NCBI GenBank assembly: GCA_013214245.1
Contig: JABSQE010000165.1
Coordinates: 1 to 9,044, forward strand
DNA: 9,044 nt
Reading direction: 5' to 3'
Source: Hyphomicrobiaceae bacterium
Lineage (GTDB): Bacteria > Pseudomonadota > Alphaproteobacteria > Rhizobiales > Hyphomicrobiaceae
The notes beneath the pieces were generated by a model. That model had not been told where the DNA came from and did not search any database. It was given only the letters and a program-made list of their open reading frames with translations. This document shows positions 1-5,980 of the stretch, piece by piece (the first letter of the stretch is position 1; each line of letters begins with the position of its first letter). The translations under genes and the position numbers were made by a program.

Positions 1-1
1 A

Positions 2-97
2 CCAGACAGTACCGAAATAGTGACATGCCCTAATGGTAGTAATGAAGGCGGTTTTGGTATTGATACGTCCAAAAGCGACATAGATTCTAAAATGTGA
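2..97 (+). CDS. 3' end of an upstream gene, possibly gyrA (partial)
   Basis: This is the only plus-strand frame open from the window edge; it runs for 31 codons to a TGA at 95-97. The peptide is polar and rich in Ser, Asp, Asn and Gly, with no recognisable motif, as expected of a non-conserved C-terminal tail. In Hyphomicrobiales the gene before coaD is commonly gyrA (DNA gyrase subunit A), whose extreme C-terminus is variable, so gyrA is the leading guess from gene order alone. Nothing in the peptide itself identifies it, and a chance open frame of this length cannot be excluded. Confidence 0.35.
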   Translation, partial: PDSTEIVTCPNGSNEGGFGIDTSKSDIDSKM

Positions 98-114
98 AGA
101 TAGCAAAAAATTCT

Positions 115-158
115 GCCAAAAAGATAATTAGCCTTTGAATCGTCTTTATCGTTTTGGC
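115..158 (+). promoter_or_regulatory. 13-bp inverted repeat upstream of coaD
   Basis: The left arm GCCAAAAAGATAA (115-127) pairs with the right arm TTATCGTTTTGGC (146-158) with one A-G mismatch, leaving an 18-nt loop. It lies 17 bp after the upstream stop codon and ends 19 bp before the coaD ATG. No T-run follows it on the plus strand, so it is not a classical intrinsic terminator for the upstream gene. On the minus strand a T6 run lies about 8 nt beyond the stem. It could be a weak terminator, a 5' UTR hairpin or an operator; the sequence does not decide. Confidence 0.4.
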
Positions 159-165
159 TGTTCAT

Positions 166-171
166 AAGAGA
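166..171 (+). promoter_or_regulatory. Ribosome binding site deciding the coaD start
   Basis: AAGAGA lies 6 nt before the ATG at 178. No comparable site precedes the in-frame TTG at 154, so this site favours the shorter protein. Confidence 0.55.
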
Positions 172-177
172 ATTATA

Positions 178-672
178 ATGGCGCTAATCGGATTTTATGC
201 TGGATCCTTTGATCCAATAACGTTGGGTCATATTGACGTTATAAAACGCGCTTTTAATATAGTAGATCAACTAGTGATCGGTGTTGGCATAAATTGTAAT
301 AAAACACCGATGTTTACAACGGCCGAGCGCATTGAAATGATTGAGAACGACTGTAAGGATCTAGCTGTTAAGTATGGTGCCAATTTCTGTACGGTATCTT
401 TCAACAGTTTGGTTATTGCAGCTGCGCATGAGCACAATGCCAGTCTTATATTTCGTGGTCTCAGGGATAGTACAGATTTTGACTATGAAATGCGAATGGT
501 AGGCATGAATGCTAACATGGCACCTTATATTGAAACTGTATTTCTTGCATCTTCACCAGAATATCGATACATTGCCAGTAACTTAGTGCGACAAATAGCG
601 AATATGGGTGGTGATGTATCGTGTTTTGTATCTGCTAATGTTGCAATGAAGTTGAAAAATAAAGTTTTGTAG
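178..672 (+). CDS. coaD: Phosphopantetheine adenylyltransferase CoaD
   Basis: CoaD transfers AMP from ATP to 4'-phosphopantetheine, giving dephospho-CoA and pyrophosphate; this is the penultimate, cytoplasmic step of coenzyme A synthesis. The 164-residue protein has the family's usual length. Visible motifs are the nucleotidyltransferase signature GSFDPITLGH (9-18, with T15 and H18 of the T/HxGH motif), K42 followed by FTTAER (46-51), RGLRDSTDFDYEM (93-105), and a C-terminal IASNLVRQIA stretch matching the ATP-binding ISSxxVR region. The ATG at 178 is chosen because it leaves four residues before the conserved YAGSFDP and has AAGAGA (166-171) at good spacing. A TTG at 154 would add eight unconserved residues and lies inside the upstream inverted repeat. 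Nothing looks broken. Confidence 0.95.
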   Translation: MALIGFYAGSFDPITLGHIDVIKRAFNIVDQLVIGVGINCNKTPMFTTAERIEMIENDCKDLAVKYGANFCTVSFNSLVIAAAHEHNASLIFRGLRDSTDFDYEMRMVGMNANMAPYIETVFLASSPEYRYIASNLVRQIANMGGDVSCFVSANVAMKLKNKVL

Positions 673-725
673 ATAAATGTTGTATTTATTGAATTTTATT
701 ATTTGTTGTGAATAAATCGTATTCA
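673..725 (+). repeat. Two small inverted repeats between coaD and the first cyclophilin
   Basis: ATAAAT-GTTGT-ATTTAT (673-689) begins immediately after the coaD stop codon, and TGAATA-AATCG-TATTCA (709-725) follows 19 nt later. Each has 6-bp arms and a 5-nt loop. As RNA they would be weak hairpins, being almost all A-U. They could be a weak transcription end or protein-binding dyads near the next gene's promoter, or chance in AT-rich DNA. Confidence 0.3.
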
Positions 726-764
726 TCGAGCATTTATTGGTCGTTGATAGTTATAACCCATTTT

Positions 765-770
765 GGGAGG
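765..770 (+). promoter_or_regulatory. Ribosome binding site of the exported cyclophilin
   Basis: GGGAGG is the strongest Shine-Dalgarno match in the window. It lies 5 nt before GTG 776 and 8 nt before TTG 779, and inside the reading frame if translation began at TTG 737. It therefore argues for a start at 776 or 779. Confidence 0.65.
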
Positions 771-775
771 TTGCT

Positions 776-1387
776 GTGTTGCGTATTTTTTTTCCACTAT
801 GTGTAATGTTATTTATGATTACGGCATGCACCAAGGGAAATTATTTGTCAGCTGATAACCAATTCATGCAGGCTCCTGATTATTTGAGTTCTGGTAAACC
901 TGCAGTTTCTTCTAATACAACTAGCTTAATTTTAAGGCTCAAGGGCGGGGATGTAAGAATTAAACTCATGCCTGATCTTGCACCACTGCATGTAGAGCGC
1001 GTTAAAAGGTTGGCTTCTGAAGGTTTTTATAACGGGTTAATTTTTCATCGTGTTATTCCGGGATTTATGGCACAGACCGGCGACCCAACTGGAACTGGTT
1101 CTGGTGGATCAAAATATCCTGACTTGAGATCAGAATTCTCACAATATATTTACAGACGCGGTACCGTAGGCGCAGCTAGGTCCACAGATCTAGATTCTGC
1201 AAATAGTCAATTTTTTATATGCTTTAACGACACAGGTTGCCGTGGGCTTACTGGGCAATATACTGTATGGGGGCAAGTTGTAAGTGGTATGCGTTATGTT
1301 GACAAAGTATCTCCGGGGGAACCTCCTAGTGTTCCAGATCGTATCCGTAAGGCTTACATTGAGATTGGTGCTGTTAGCTCTCGTTAG
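776..1387 (+). CDS. Peptidyl-prolyl isomerase, cyclophilin type, predicted exported lipoprotein
   Basis: Cyclophilins catalyse cis-trans isomerisation of Xaa-Pro bonds and help proteins fold. With the GTG start the protein has 203 residues. It opens with Arg3 and a hydrophobic stretch (4-17) ending in ITAC at Cys18, which fits a lipobox, so the mature domain is predicted to sit in the periplasm, perhaps lipid-anchored. A polar linker (about 19-48) leads into the cyclophilin domain (about 50-198), with FHRVIPGFMAQTGD (90-103, catalytic Arg92), SANSQFFI, and QYTVWG in the ligand-binding region. The exact start (776 or 779) is uncertain; TTG 737 would place charged and polar residues before the signal. 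The neighbouring gene downstream is a paralogue without a signal sequence; this exported/cytoplasmic pair is familiar in Hyphomicrobiales. Fold and reaction are secure; the lipid anchor is inferred. Confidence 0.9.
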   Translation: MLRIFFPLCVMLFMITACTKGNYLSADNQFMQAPDYLSSGKPAVSSNTTSLILRLKGGDVRIKLMPDLAPLHVERVKRLASEGFYNGLIFHRVIPGFMAQTGDPTGTGSGGSKYPDLRSEFSQYIYRRGTVGAARSTDLDSANSQFFICFNDTGCRGLTGQYTVWGQVVSGMRYVDKVSPGEPPSVPDRIRKAYIEIGAVSSR

Positions 1388-1432
1388 ACACTATAATAAT
1401 AAAAATAGTTACGCCTTTTTAACAAAATCTCC

Positions 1433-1436
1433 GGAG
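1433..1436 (+). promoter_or_regulatory. Ribosome binding site in front of a short ORF
   Basis: GGAG within CCGGAG lies 6 nt before the ATG at 1443, an ideal spacing. It serves the 17-codon frame at 1443-1496 and not the cyclophilin gene itself, whose starts have only poor sites. Confidence 0.45.
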
Positions 1437-1442
1437 TTTAAA

Positions 1443-1496
1443 ATGATTTTTCTGTTAAGACTAGAATGTACACAAATACTTGGTTGTGGAAATTAA
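1443..1496 (+). CDS. Possible 17-residue leader ORF before the second cyclophilin
   Basis: The ATG at 1443 opens a 17-codon frame ending in TAA at 1494-1496, just 4 nt before the cyclophilin ATG at 1501. The peptide begins MIFLLRLECTQ and ends LGCGN; it matches nothing I recognise. Support comes from the well-placed GGAG and from the tight spacing to the next gene, which would suit translational coupling or re-initiation. There is no run of one amino acid codon typical of attenuation leaders. It may instead be a chance ORF, or a remnant of an older start that moved out of frame. Confidence 0.25.
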   Translation: MIFLLRLECTQILGCGN

Positions 1497-1500
1497 AGAA

Positions 1501-1974
1501 ATGGAGGGTATTAGAGATCCAGATAACACACTTGTTTTGAATACCACTCAAGGAATAATCCTTATAGAGATGACTCCTGAAATAGCACCTATGCATGTTG
1601 AGCGGCTTAAAACTCTCACACGAGAGAAATTTTATGACGGCATTTCGTTTCATAGGGTGATTGATGGATTTATGGCCCAGACTGGTTGTCCACATGGTAC
1701 AGGCACAGGTGGTTCTAAATATCCAAATTTAACCGCAGAATTCAATGATTGTCCACACGTCCGAGGTGTGTGTTCAATGGCCCGCTCTTCCAGTCCTAAT
1801 AGTGCTAATAGTCAATTTTTTATTTGCCTTGATGATGCAACTTTTCTAGACAAGCAATACACTGTATGGGGTAAAACGTTGGCAGGTATGGCTAATGTCG
1901 ATAAAATTAAACGTGGCGAACCTGTATCTGATCCTGATAGGATTATAACAATGCGAGTAGCAACGGACATTTAA
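1501..1974 (+). CDS. ppiB: Peptidyl-prolyl isomerase, cyclophilin type, cytoplasmic
   Basis: This 157-residue single-domain cyclophilin has no signal sequence, so it should act in the cytoplasm. Visible are FHRVIDGFMAQTG (50-62, catalytic Arg52), the GTGTGG loop (67-71 region), SANSQFFI (101-108), and FLDKQYTVWGK (115-125). The ATG at 1501 gives MEGIRDPDNTL, which lines up with the usual MAEIKDPENTL-type start of Hyphomicrobiales homologues as I remember them. TTG 1480 or GTG 1486 would add five to seven residues and have no good ribosome binding site; the frame is closed by TAG at 1462. For ATG 1501 the only site is a weak GTGGA (1486-1490), so coupling to the short ORF ending at 1496 is possible. 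The gene symbol follows the cytoplasmic E. coli PpiB by role. Confidence 0.93.
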   Translation: MEGIRDPDNTLVLNTTQGIILIEMTPEIAPMHVERLKTLTREKFYDGISFHRVIDGFMAQTGCPHGTGTGGSKYPNLTAEFNDCPHVRGVCSMARSSSPNSANSQFFICLDDATFLDKQYTVWGKTLAGMANVDKIKRGEPVSDPDRIITMRVATDI

Positions 1975-2040
1975 CTGATTTACATACACTAAAAAACATT
2001 CACTCGCATGCAACGCTAGATCCACTACACTTTAAGTTCA

Positions 2041-3120
2041 ATGCACACAGATTTATTTGATTTCGACCTTCCTGAAAATCTAGTAGCTTTATGGCCAAAG
2101 GTACCCCGTGATCTGGCGCGATTGTTAGTTCTTGAACTTGATGAAATCCGAGATATGTACTTCCAGAACTTAGCCAGTGAGTTAAATCCTGGAGACATAC
2201 TTGTGTTCAATGATACACGCGTTATATCAGCCTTGTTAAATGGAGTACGTATTCGAAACGGTATTGCAGCTCGTATTTCAGTCAATTTGCACAGACGTTT
2301 AGGTAAATCTTGCTGGTCAGCACTCGTGAAGCCAGCACGTAAGCTCCAAGTAGGAGATACATTAAATTTTAAGCCCAATTTCACTGGTTGTTTTTTTAAG
2401 CAGCTCAATGCGAAAGTAACAAGAAAGACTAGCACTTGTGAAGTGGAGCTGCAGTTTAACCTAGCTGGCGAAGATTTAGACGCTGCAATTAATAAATTTG
2501 GTAGCATGCCTATACCGCCTTATATTGCTTCAAAGCGGGCGATAGAGGAGAAGGATTTGGCTATGTACCAGACTATTTACGCAAGACGTAATGGGGCAGT
2601 GGCCGCTCCTACGGCAGGGCTTCATTTTACAGAAAATACCTTTAAGGATTTATCTTTGAAAGGTGTTTCTGCAGCTTACATCACTCTACATGTTGGTGCT
2701 GGCACATTTCTTCCTGTAAGAGCTAAGAATATACAAAAGCATGAAATGCACTCAGAGTTAGGTGAAATTTCTTCAGAGGTTGCGCTAAAACTGAACAAGG
2801 TGCGCGCATGTGGTGGGCGAATTATAGCTGTGGGAACAACTGTGGCACGCTTGTTGGAGACAGCGGTTTCAGAAAGCGGTGAGATCCAACCTTTTAGTGG
2901 GGAAACTGATATTTTCATTGCTCCAGGCTATTGCTTTCGTGCTGTCGACGGTCTCATTACTAACTTTCATTTACCCAAATCCACTCTTTTTATGTTGGTT
3001 TCAGCTTTTGTTGGATTAGAACGTATACGGCTAGTCTATGCCCATGCAATAACAAAAGGCTATCGTTTTTACTCTTACGGGGATTCAAGTTTGCTTTGGC
3101 CAATTAATCATGACTTCTGA
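2041..3120 (+). CDS. queA: S-adenosylmethionine:tRNA ribosyltransferase-isomerase QueA
   Basis: QueA moves and rearranges the ribosyl part of S-adenosylmethionine onto 7-aminomethyl-7-deazaguanine (preQ1) at tRNA position 34, forming epoxyqueuosine in the cytoplasm. The 359-residue length is normal. Conserved blocks are DLFDFDLP (4-11), GDILVFNDTRV (51-61), GSMPIPPYI (154-162), AAPTAGLHFT (188-197), TLHVGAGTFLPVR (215-227), HEMHSE (234-239), TDIFIAPGY (289-297), ITNFHLPKSTLFMLVSAF (306-323) and YRFYSYGD (341-348). The ATG at 2041 matches the family start, though its ribosome binding site is weak. One change stands out: the usual VGTTS(L/V)R block reads VGTTVAR (264-270). Its 3' end overlaps tgt by 11 bp, so the two enzymes of the pathway are probably co-translated. 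Confidence 0.96.
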   Translation: MHTDLFDFDLPENLVALWPKVPRDLARLLVLELDEIRDMYFQNLASELNPGDILVFNDTRVISALLNGVRIRNGIAARISVNLHRRLGKSCWSALVKPARKLQVGDTLNFKPNFTGCFFKQLNAKVTRKTSTCEVELQFNLAGEDLDAAINKFGSMPIPPYIASKRAIEEKDLAMYQTIYARRNGAVAAPTAGLHFTENTFKDLSLKGVSAAYITLHVGAGTFLPVRAKNIQKHEMHSELGEISSEVALKLNKVRACGGRIIAVGTTVARLLETAVSESGEIQPFSGETDIFIAPGYCFRAVDGLITNFHLPKSTLFMLVSAFVGLERIRLVYAHAITKGYRFYSYGDSSLLWPINHDF

Positions 3121-4258
3121 ACCTTTTTCGTTTCAACTGATGAAGGTTGAAGGTGCAGCTCGCATCGGTACTATCTCAACGTCTCGTGGAGTAATAAACA
3201 CTCCTACCTTTATGCCAGTAGGTACTGCAGGCACCGTGAAGGCTGTATATCTTGATCAAGTTAAGGCTGCTGGGGCGGAGATCATTTTAAGCAATACATA
3301 CCACCTGATGTTGCGACCTGGTGCGGAGCGTGTTGCACGGCTTGGTGGTTTACACCAATTCATGAATTGGAGTGGTCCAATTTTAACTGATAGCGGTGGT
3401 TTTCAAGTAATGTCATTATCTAAGTTGCGCAAGATCACTGAGAAAGGGGTAATATTTCAAAGTCATATAGATGGTTCTCGTCATTTAATGACACCGGAAC
3501 GCTCTATAGAAATCCAGTGCCTACTCGGAGCGGATATTCAGATGCAACTTGACGAATGTATCGCGTTGCCGGCTAGTTTCACTGCTAGTGAACGAGCGAT
3601 GGAGTTATCATTGCGTTGGGCTGAGCGATCCAGGGTAGCCTTAGAACAACAACAAAACAAAAGTAGTGCTAATATAGGAAAGATGCTCTTTGGTATAGTT
3701 CAAGGTGGTCTAGAGCCAACATTACGGCAACGTTCCGCAGAAGCACTTGTTGCAATGAATTTGTCTGGCTATGCTTTAGGTGGTCTCGCCGTCGGTGAGG
3801 GTCAAGAGGCGATGCTAGAAGTTCTTGAAGTGACAGTACCTTTTTTACCTATCAATAAACCTAGATATTTAATGGGTGTTGGTACACCAGGAGACTTGAT
3901 AGAAGCAGTAGCTCGCGGCATAGACATGTTCGATTGTGTTATGCCAACTCGTTCTGGCCGTCATGGTCAAGCTTTCACCTGGGCAGGGAAAATTAATTTA
4001 CGTAATGCGCGCTATGCTGAAGATTCTCGACCACTCGATCCTTGTAGCACTTGCTCAGCTATACAAAATTATTCTCGTGCCTATCTGCATCATTTACACA
4101 AATCAGGTGAACACCTAGGAGCAATGCTAACATCATGGTCAAATATATGCTTTTATCAGGAACTAATGGCTGAAATCCGATTGGCGATAGCTGAGGGAAG
4201 ATTTGCTCATTTCGCGAAAGAAAATAAGTATAGGTTCAGTAAAGTGGTTAATGATTAA
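3110..4258 (+). CDS. tgt: Queuine tRNA-ribosyltransferase (tRNA-guanine transglycosylase), zinc site altered
   Basis: TGT exchanges guanine 34 of GUN-anticodon tRNAs (Asp, Asn, His, Tyr) for preQ1, the step before QueA. The 382-residue TIM-barrel protein has normal length. Catalytic and base-binding positions are kept: D94 in TDSGGFQVMSL, D148 and C150 in QLDECIALP, GIVQGGL, LGGLAVGE, and the nucleophile D275 in FDCVMPTRSGRHGQAFT. The zinc region is abnormal. Without gaps, the family's CxCxxC becomes S313, C315 and I318, and the distal His ligand in the TxHN motif becomes S344. Only C315 remains, with a new Cys at 312 next to the motif. The reading frame is intact, so this is not obvious gene decay. 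The start overlaps the queA end (ATG 3110, queA TGA 3118), implying coupling. Confidence 0.95.
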   Translation: MTSEPFSFQLMKVEGAARIGTISTSRGVINTPTFMPVGTAGTVKAVYLDQVKAAGAEIILSNTYHLMLRPGAERVARLGGLHQFMNWSGPILTDSGGFQVMSLSKLRKITEKGVIFQSHIDGSRHLMTPERSIEIQCLLGADIQMQLDECIALPASFTASERAMELSLRWAERSRVALEQQQNKSSANIGKMLFGIVQGGLEPTLRQRSAEALVAMNLSGYALGGLAVGEGQEAMLEVLEVTVPFLPINKPRYLMGVGTPGDLIEAVARGIDMFDCVMPTRSGRHGQAFTWAGKINLRNARYAEDSRPLDPCSTCSAIQNYSRAYLHHLHKSGEHLGAMLTSWSNICFYQELMAEIRLAIAEGRFAHFAKENKYRFSKVVND

Positions 4259-4276
4259 CATAAAGATACTACAAGT

Positions 4277-4299
4277 TTAAAAATTTTGTATATTTTTAA
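4277..4299 (+). terminator. Weak AT-only hairpin after tgt
   Basis: TTAAAAAT (4277-4284) and ATTTTTAA (4292-4299) form an 8-bp stem with a 7-nt loop, 19 nt after the tgt stop. The stem has no G-C pair and no clean T-run follows, so it is a poor intrinsic terminator. It may be a transcription end point or only AT-rich DNA upstream of the tRNA promoter. Confidence 0.2.
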
Positions 4300-4316
4300 G
4301 AATTATTTATTAAGGC

Positions 4317-4346
4317 TTGACCTGTAATTAGTATCTGTAATAGTAT
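4317..4346 (+). promoter_or_regulatory. Sigma-70-type promoter of the tRNA-Lys gene
   Basis: TTGACC (4317-4322) matches five of six bases of the -35 consensus. TAGTAT (4341-4346) follows after 18 bp as a -10 with four of six matches. Transcription would begin near 4353, about 11 nt before the tRNA 5' end. The DNA just upstream is very A/T-rich, as in promoters helped by RNA polymerase alpha. Assignment is by eye. Confidence 0.5.
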
Positions 4347-4363
4347 CAAATTTAAAGGGTAAA

Positions 4364-4438
4364 GGGCACGTAGCTCAGAGGTAGAGCATCCGACTTTTAA
4401 TCGGACGGTCCTAGGTTCGATCCCTAGCGTGCCCACCA
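4364..4438 (+). tRNA. tRNA-Lys (anticodon UUU)
   Basis: A complete cloverleaf can be drawn. The acceptor stem GGGCACG (4364-4370) pairs fully with CGTGCCC (4428-4434). The D stem is GCTC/GAGC with a short 7-nt loop containing GG. The anticodon stem TCCGA/TCGGA encloses CTTTTAA, giving anticodon TTT at 4396-4398. The variable loop is 5 nt, and the T stem CTAGG/CCTAG encloses TTCGATC. A discriminator A (4435) and an encoded CCA (4436-4438) follow. U35 and A73 agree with lysine identity. It should read AAA and, through wobble, AAG. It lies 105 bp after tgt and is not a TGT substrate. No clear terminator follows. Confidence 0.97.
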
Positions 4439-4819
4439 CATTTAGATGCTAGTTTTATATTAATAATTCTCTCACAGGTGTCCCTGTCTAGAATTGATAA
4501 ACTGTTTATTCCTGACAATTTCATAAATCTTACTACATAAAAGTTGCGAAAACGAGAGTTTTCTCATTACACAACGGGTTGTCTTATACAAGATATTTAA
4601 TTTCTTGAGCCTTAATTGGGTTGTATTGCTCTTTTTTCGGCCTACTAGTTCGCAGGAAAGTTTCAGTCTAATTAACACACTTTAATTAAAATCTAGTAGA
4701 ACACATTTACACCACTTGCAGAGTTAGTAGTTTGTATAAATTTTGTCTTTATTTACTATGCCGTTCATTACAGTGGTGTGTGATCTGTGTACTCAATATA
4801 TGTGTCTGGCACTTGGAAA
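4439..4819. other. Gene-free convergent spacer between tRNA-Lys and metC
   Basis: These 381 bp separate the plus-strand tRNA from the minus-strand metC 3' end. I see no supported gene. A 68-codon minus-strand frame (4678-4472) has no ribosome binding site or family resemblance. One compact hairpin, GAAAAC-GAGA-GTTTTC (4548-4563), has a 6-bp stem and a GNRA-type tetraloop, but no clear T-run follows on either strand. No convincing intrinsic terminator was found for either transcript. Confidence 0.5.
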
Positions 4820-5980
4820 CTACGATTTCATTGATTTCAAGGCCTGCTTTATGTCTGCAATGAGATCTTCAGGTGCTTCAAGTCCGATGTGCAGACGCGC
4901 AACATGTCCACCATTCCAACCACCGACTTTATCATAAATCATAATTAAGCTCTCATAACCACCCCATGAGGCACCAAGACCAAAGATTCGAAGCGCATTA
5001 GCAAATTTTTTAATGTGTATTTCAGTTAGTTCTGGTTTAAAAACTAATGTAATTAATCCATTAGAACCATTAAAGTCACGCTTAAACAAAACGTATCCGG
5101 TATCTGTTGTAAGTCCAGGATACAAAATTTGATCAATATCAGGCTCATCTTGAATAGCTGTAATGACCTGGTGTGCGTGCTGCCTGTGCATGGTAAGTCG
5201 CGCTTCTACTGTACGTAAACCACGCAAAGCCATGTAGCAGTCATCAGGCGAAGCAATTTGTCCTAAAATTCGTGCATCACGTTCTAGATTATAACGAGCT
5301 TTTGTATTTACAGTTACAGAACCCATCATTAGATCTGAATGACCTGCGATGTATTTTGTGATAGCAACAATTGAAATGTCAGCACCCAGTTTTAGTGGAC
5401 AATAAAGACCAGCAGCACCCCAAGTATTATCCACAGCAAGCAAGGTCTTACGTTTTCTAAGCAGGCTTGCAATAGCAGGCAAATCTTGTATGCGATATGT
5501 TATGGAACCTGGATTATCGAGATAAACCATTTGTGTATTAGGTTTTAACCGCTTTGCAATGTCCTTATGACTACAAGCATAAAACTCACATTCAATACCG
5601 CGTTGAGCTAGAAACTTAGTTGCTAATATTCTAGCTGGATGGTAAACATCTTCAGACATGAGTACATGATCACCAACCTTTAAAGTTGAGATTAAAACGT
5701 GGGCAATTGCAGCCAGTCCCGTAGGAAAGAGCATGGTGCTTTCACCGCCTTCAATCTCACTCATAACGTCTTGGAGTGTAAAAGCGTTTTGTGTACCAAA
5801 AGATCCATATCGTAGAACATTTTCACCAGCTTCACCACGGTCACATATAAAATTCATCTTTTCGACTGTTCCGTAGAGAACTGTTGAGCCTCTCATGATC
5901 ACAGGATTGACCACTTTAGGTGTTTCATCTTTATAGCTTCGGCCTATCTGAACGACACGTGTTTTATTACTATCTGTCAT
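4820..5980 (-). CDS. metC: Cystathionine beta-lyase MetC (PLP-dependent)
   Basis: MetC cleaves cystathionine to homocysteine, pyruvate and ammonia in methionine synthesis, using pyridoxal phosphate in the cytoplasm. The 386-residue protein belongs to the Cys/Met metabolism PLP family. Seen are NPVIMRGSTVLY (25-36), RYGSFGT (57-63), EGGESTMLFPTGLAA (77-91), YLDNPGSITYRIQDLPAI (153-170), D184 in VDNTWGA, the PLP-binding K209 in TKYIAGHSD, SWGGYES near the C-terminus, and a final RLHIGLE with the carboxylate-binding Arg. PGS and SWGGYES favour MetC over cystathionine gamma-synthase or gamma-lyase. The YGRRG of E. coli MetC reads YGSFG; this block varies in homologues. Upstream AGAG is close to the ATG, a weak site. 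A poor promoter candidate, CTGACA at 6031-6026, lies upstream. Exact substrate preference is inferred. Confidence 0.9.
   Translation of the reverse strand: MTDSNKTRVVQIGRSYKDETPKVVNPVIMRGSTVLYGTVEKMNFICDRGEAGENVLRYGSFGTQNAFTLQDVMSEIEGGESTMLFPTGLAAIAHVLISTLKVGDHVLMSEDVYHPARILATKFLAQRGIECEFYACSHKDIAKRLKPNTQMVYLDNPGSITYRIQDLPAIASLLRKRKTLLAVDNTWGAAGLYCPLKLGADISIVAITKYIAGHSDLMMGSVTVNTKARYNLERDARILGQIASPDDCYMALRGLRTVEARLTMHRQHAHQVITAIQDEPDIDQILYPGLTTDTGYVLFKRDFNGSNGLITLVFKPELTEIHIKKFANALRIFGLGASWGGYESLIMIYDKVGGWNGGHVARLHIGLEAPEDLIADIKQALKSMKS

Noticed and set aside
154..177. Start of coaD at TTG 154, adding eight residues
   Set aside because: No ribosome binding site precedes it, it lies in the arm of an inverted repeat, and homologues begin a few residues before YAGSFDP, as ATG 178 gives.
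737..775. Start of the exported cyclophilin at TTG 737
   Set aside because: It would put 13 mostly polar or charged residues before the signal peptide and place the strong GGGAGG inside the coding frame.
4364..4438. Functional link between tgt and the adjacent tRNA
   Set aside because: TGT acts on tRNAs with GUN anticodons; this one is UUU (Lys) and has its own promoter, so adjacency looks incidental.
4364..4438. Integration site for a mobile element at the tRNA 3' end
   Set aside because: No repeat of the tRNA 3' end elsewhere in the window, and no integrase or other mobile gene nearby.
4472..4678. 68-codon minus-strand frame in the tRNA-metC spacer
   Set aside because: No ribosome binding site, no recognisable domain, and composition like translated spacer DNA.
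4743..4937. Plus-strand frame overlapping the metC 3' end
   Set aside because: More than half lies antisense to the conserved metC C-terminus; it is a shadow of that gene.
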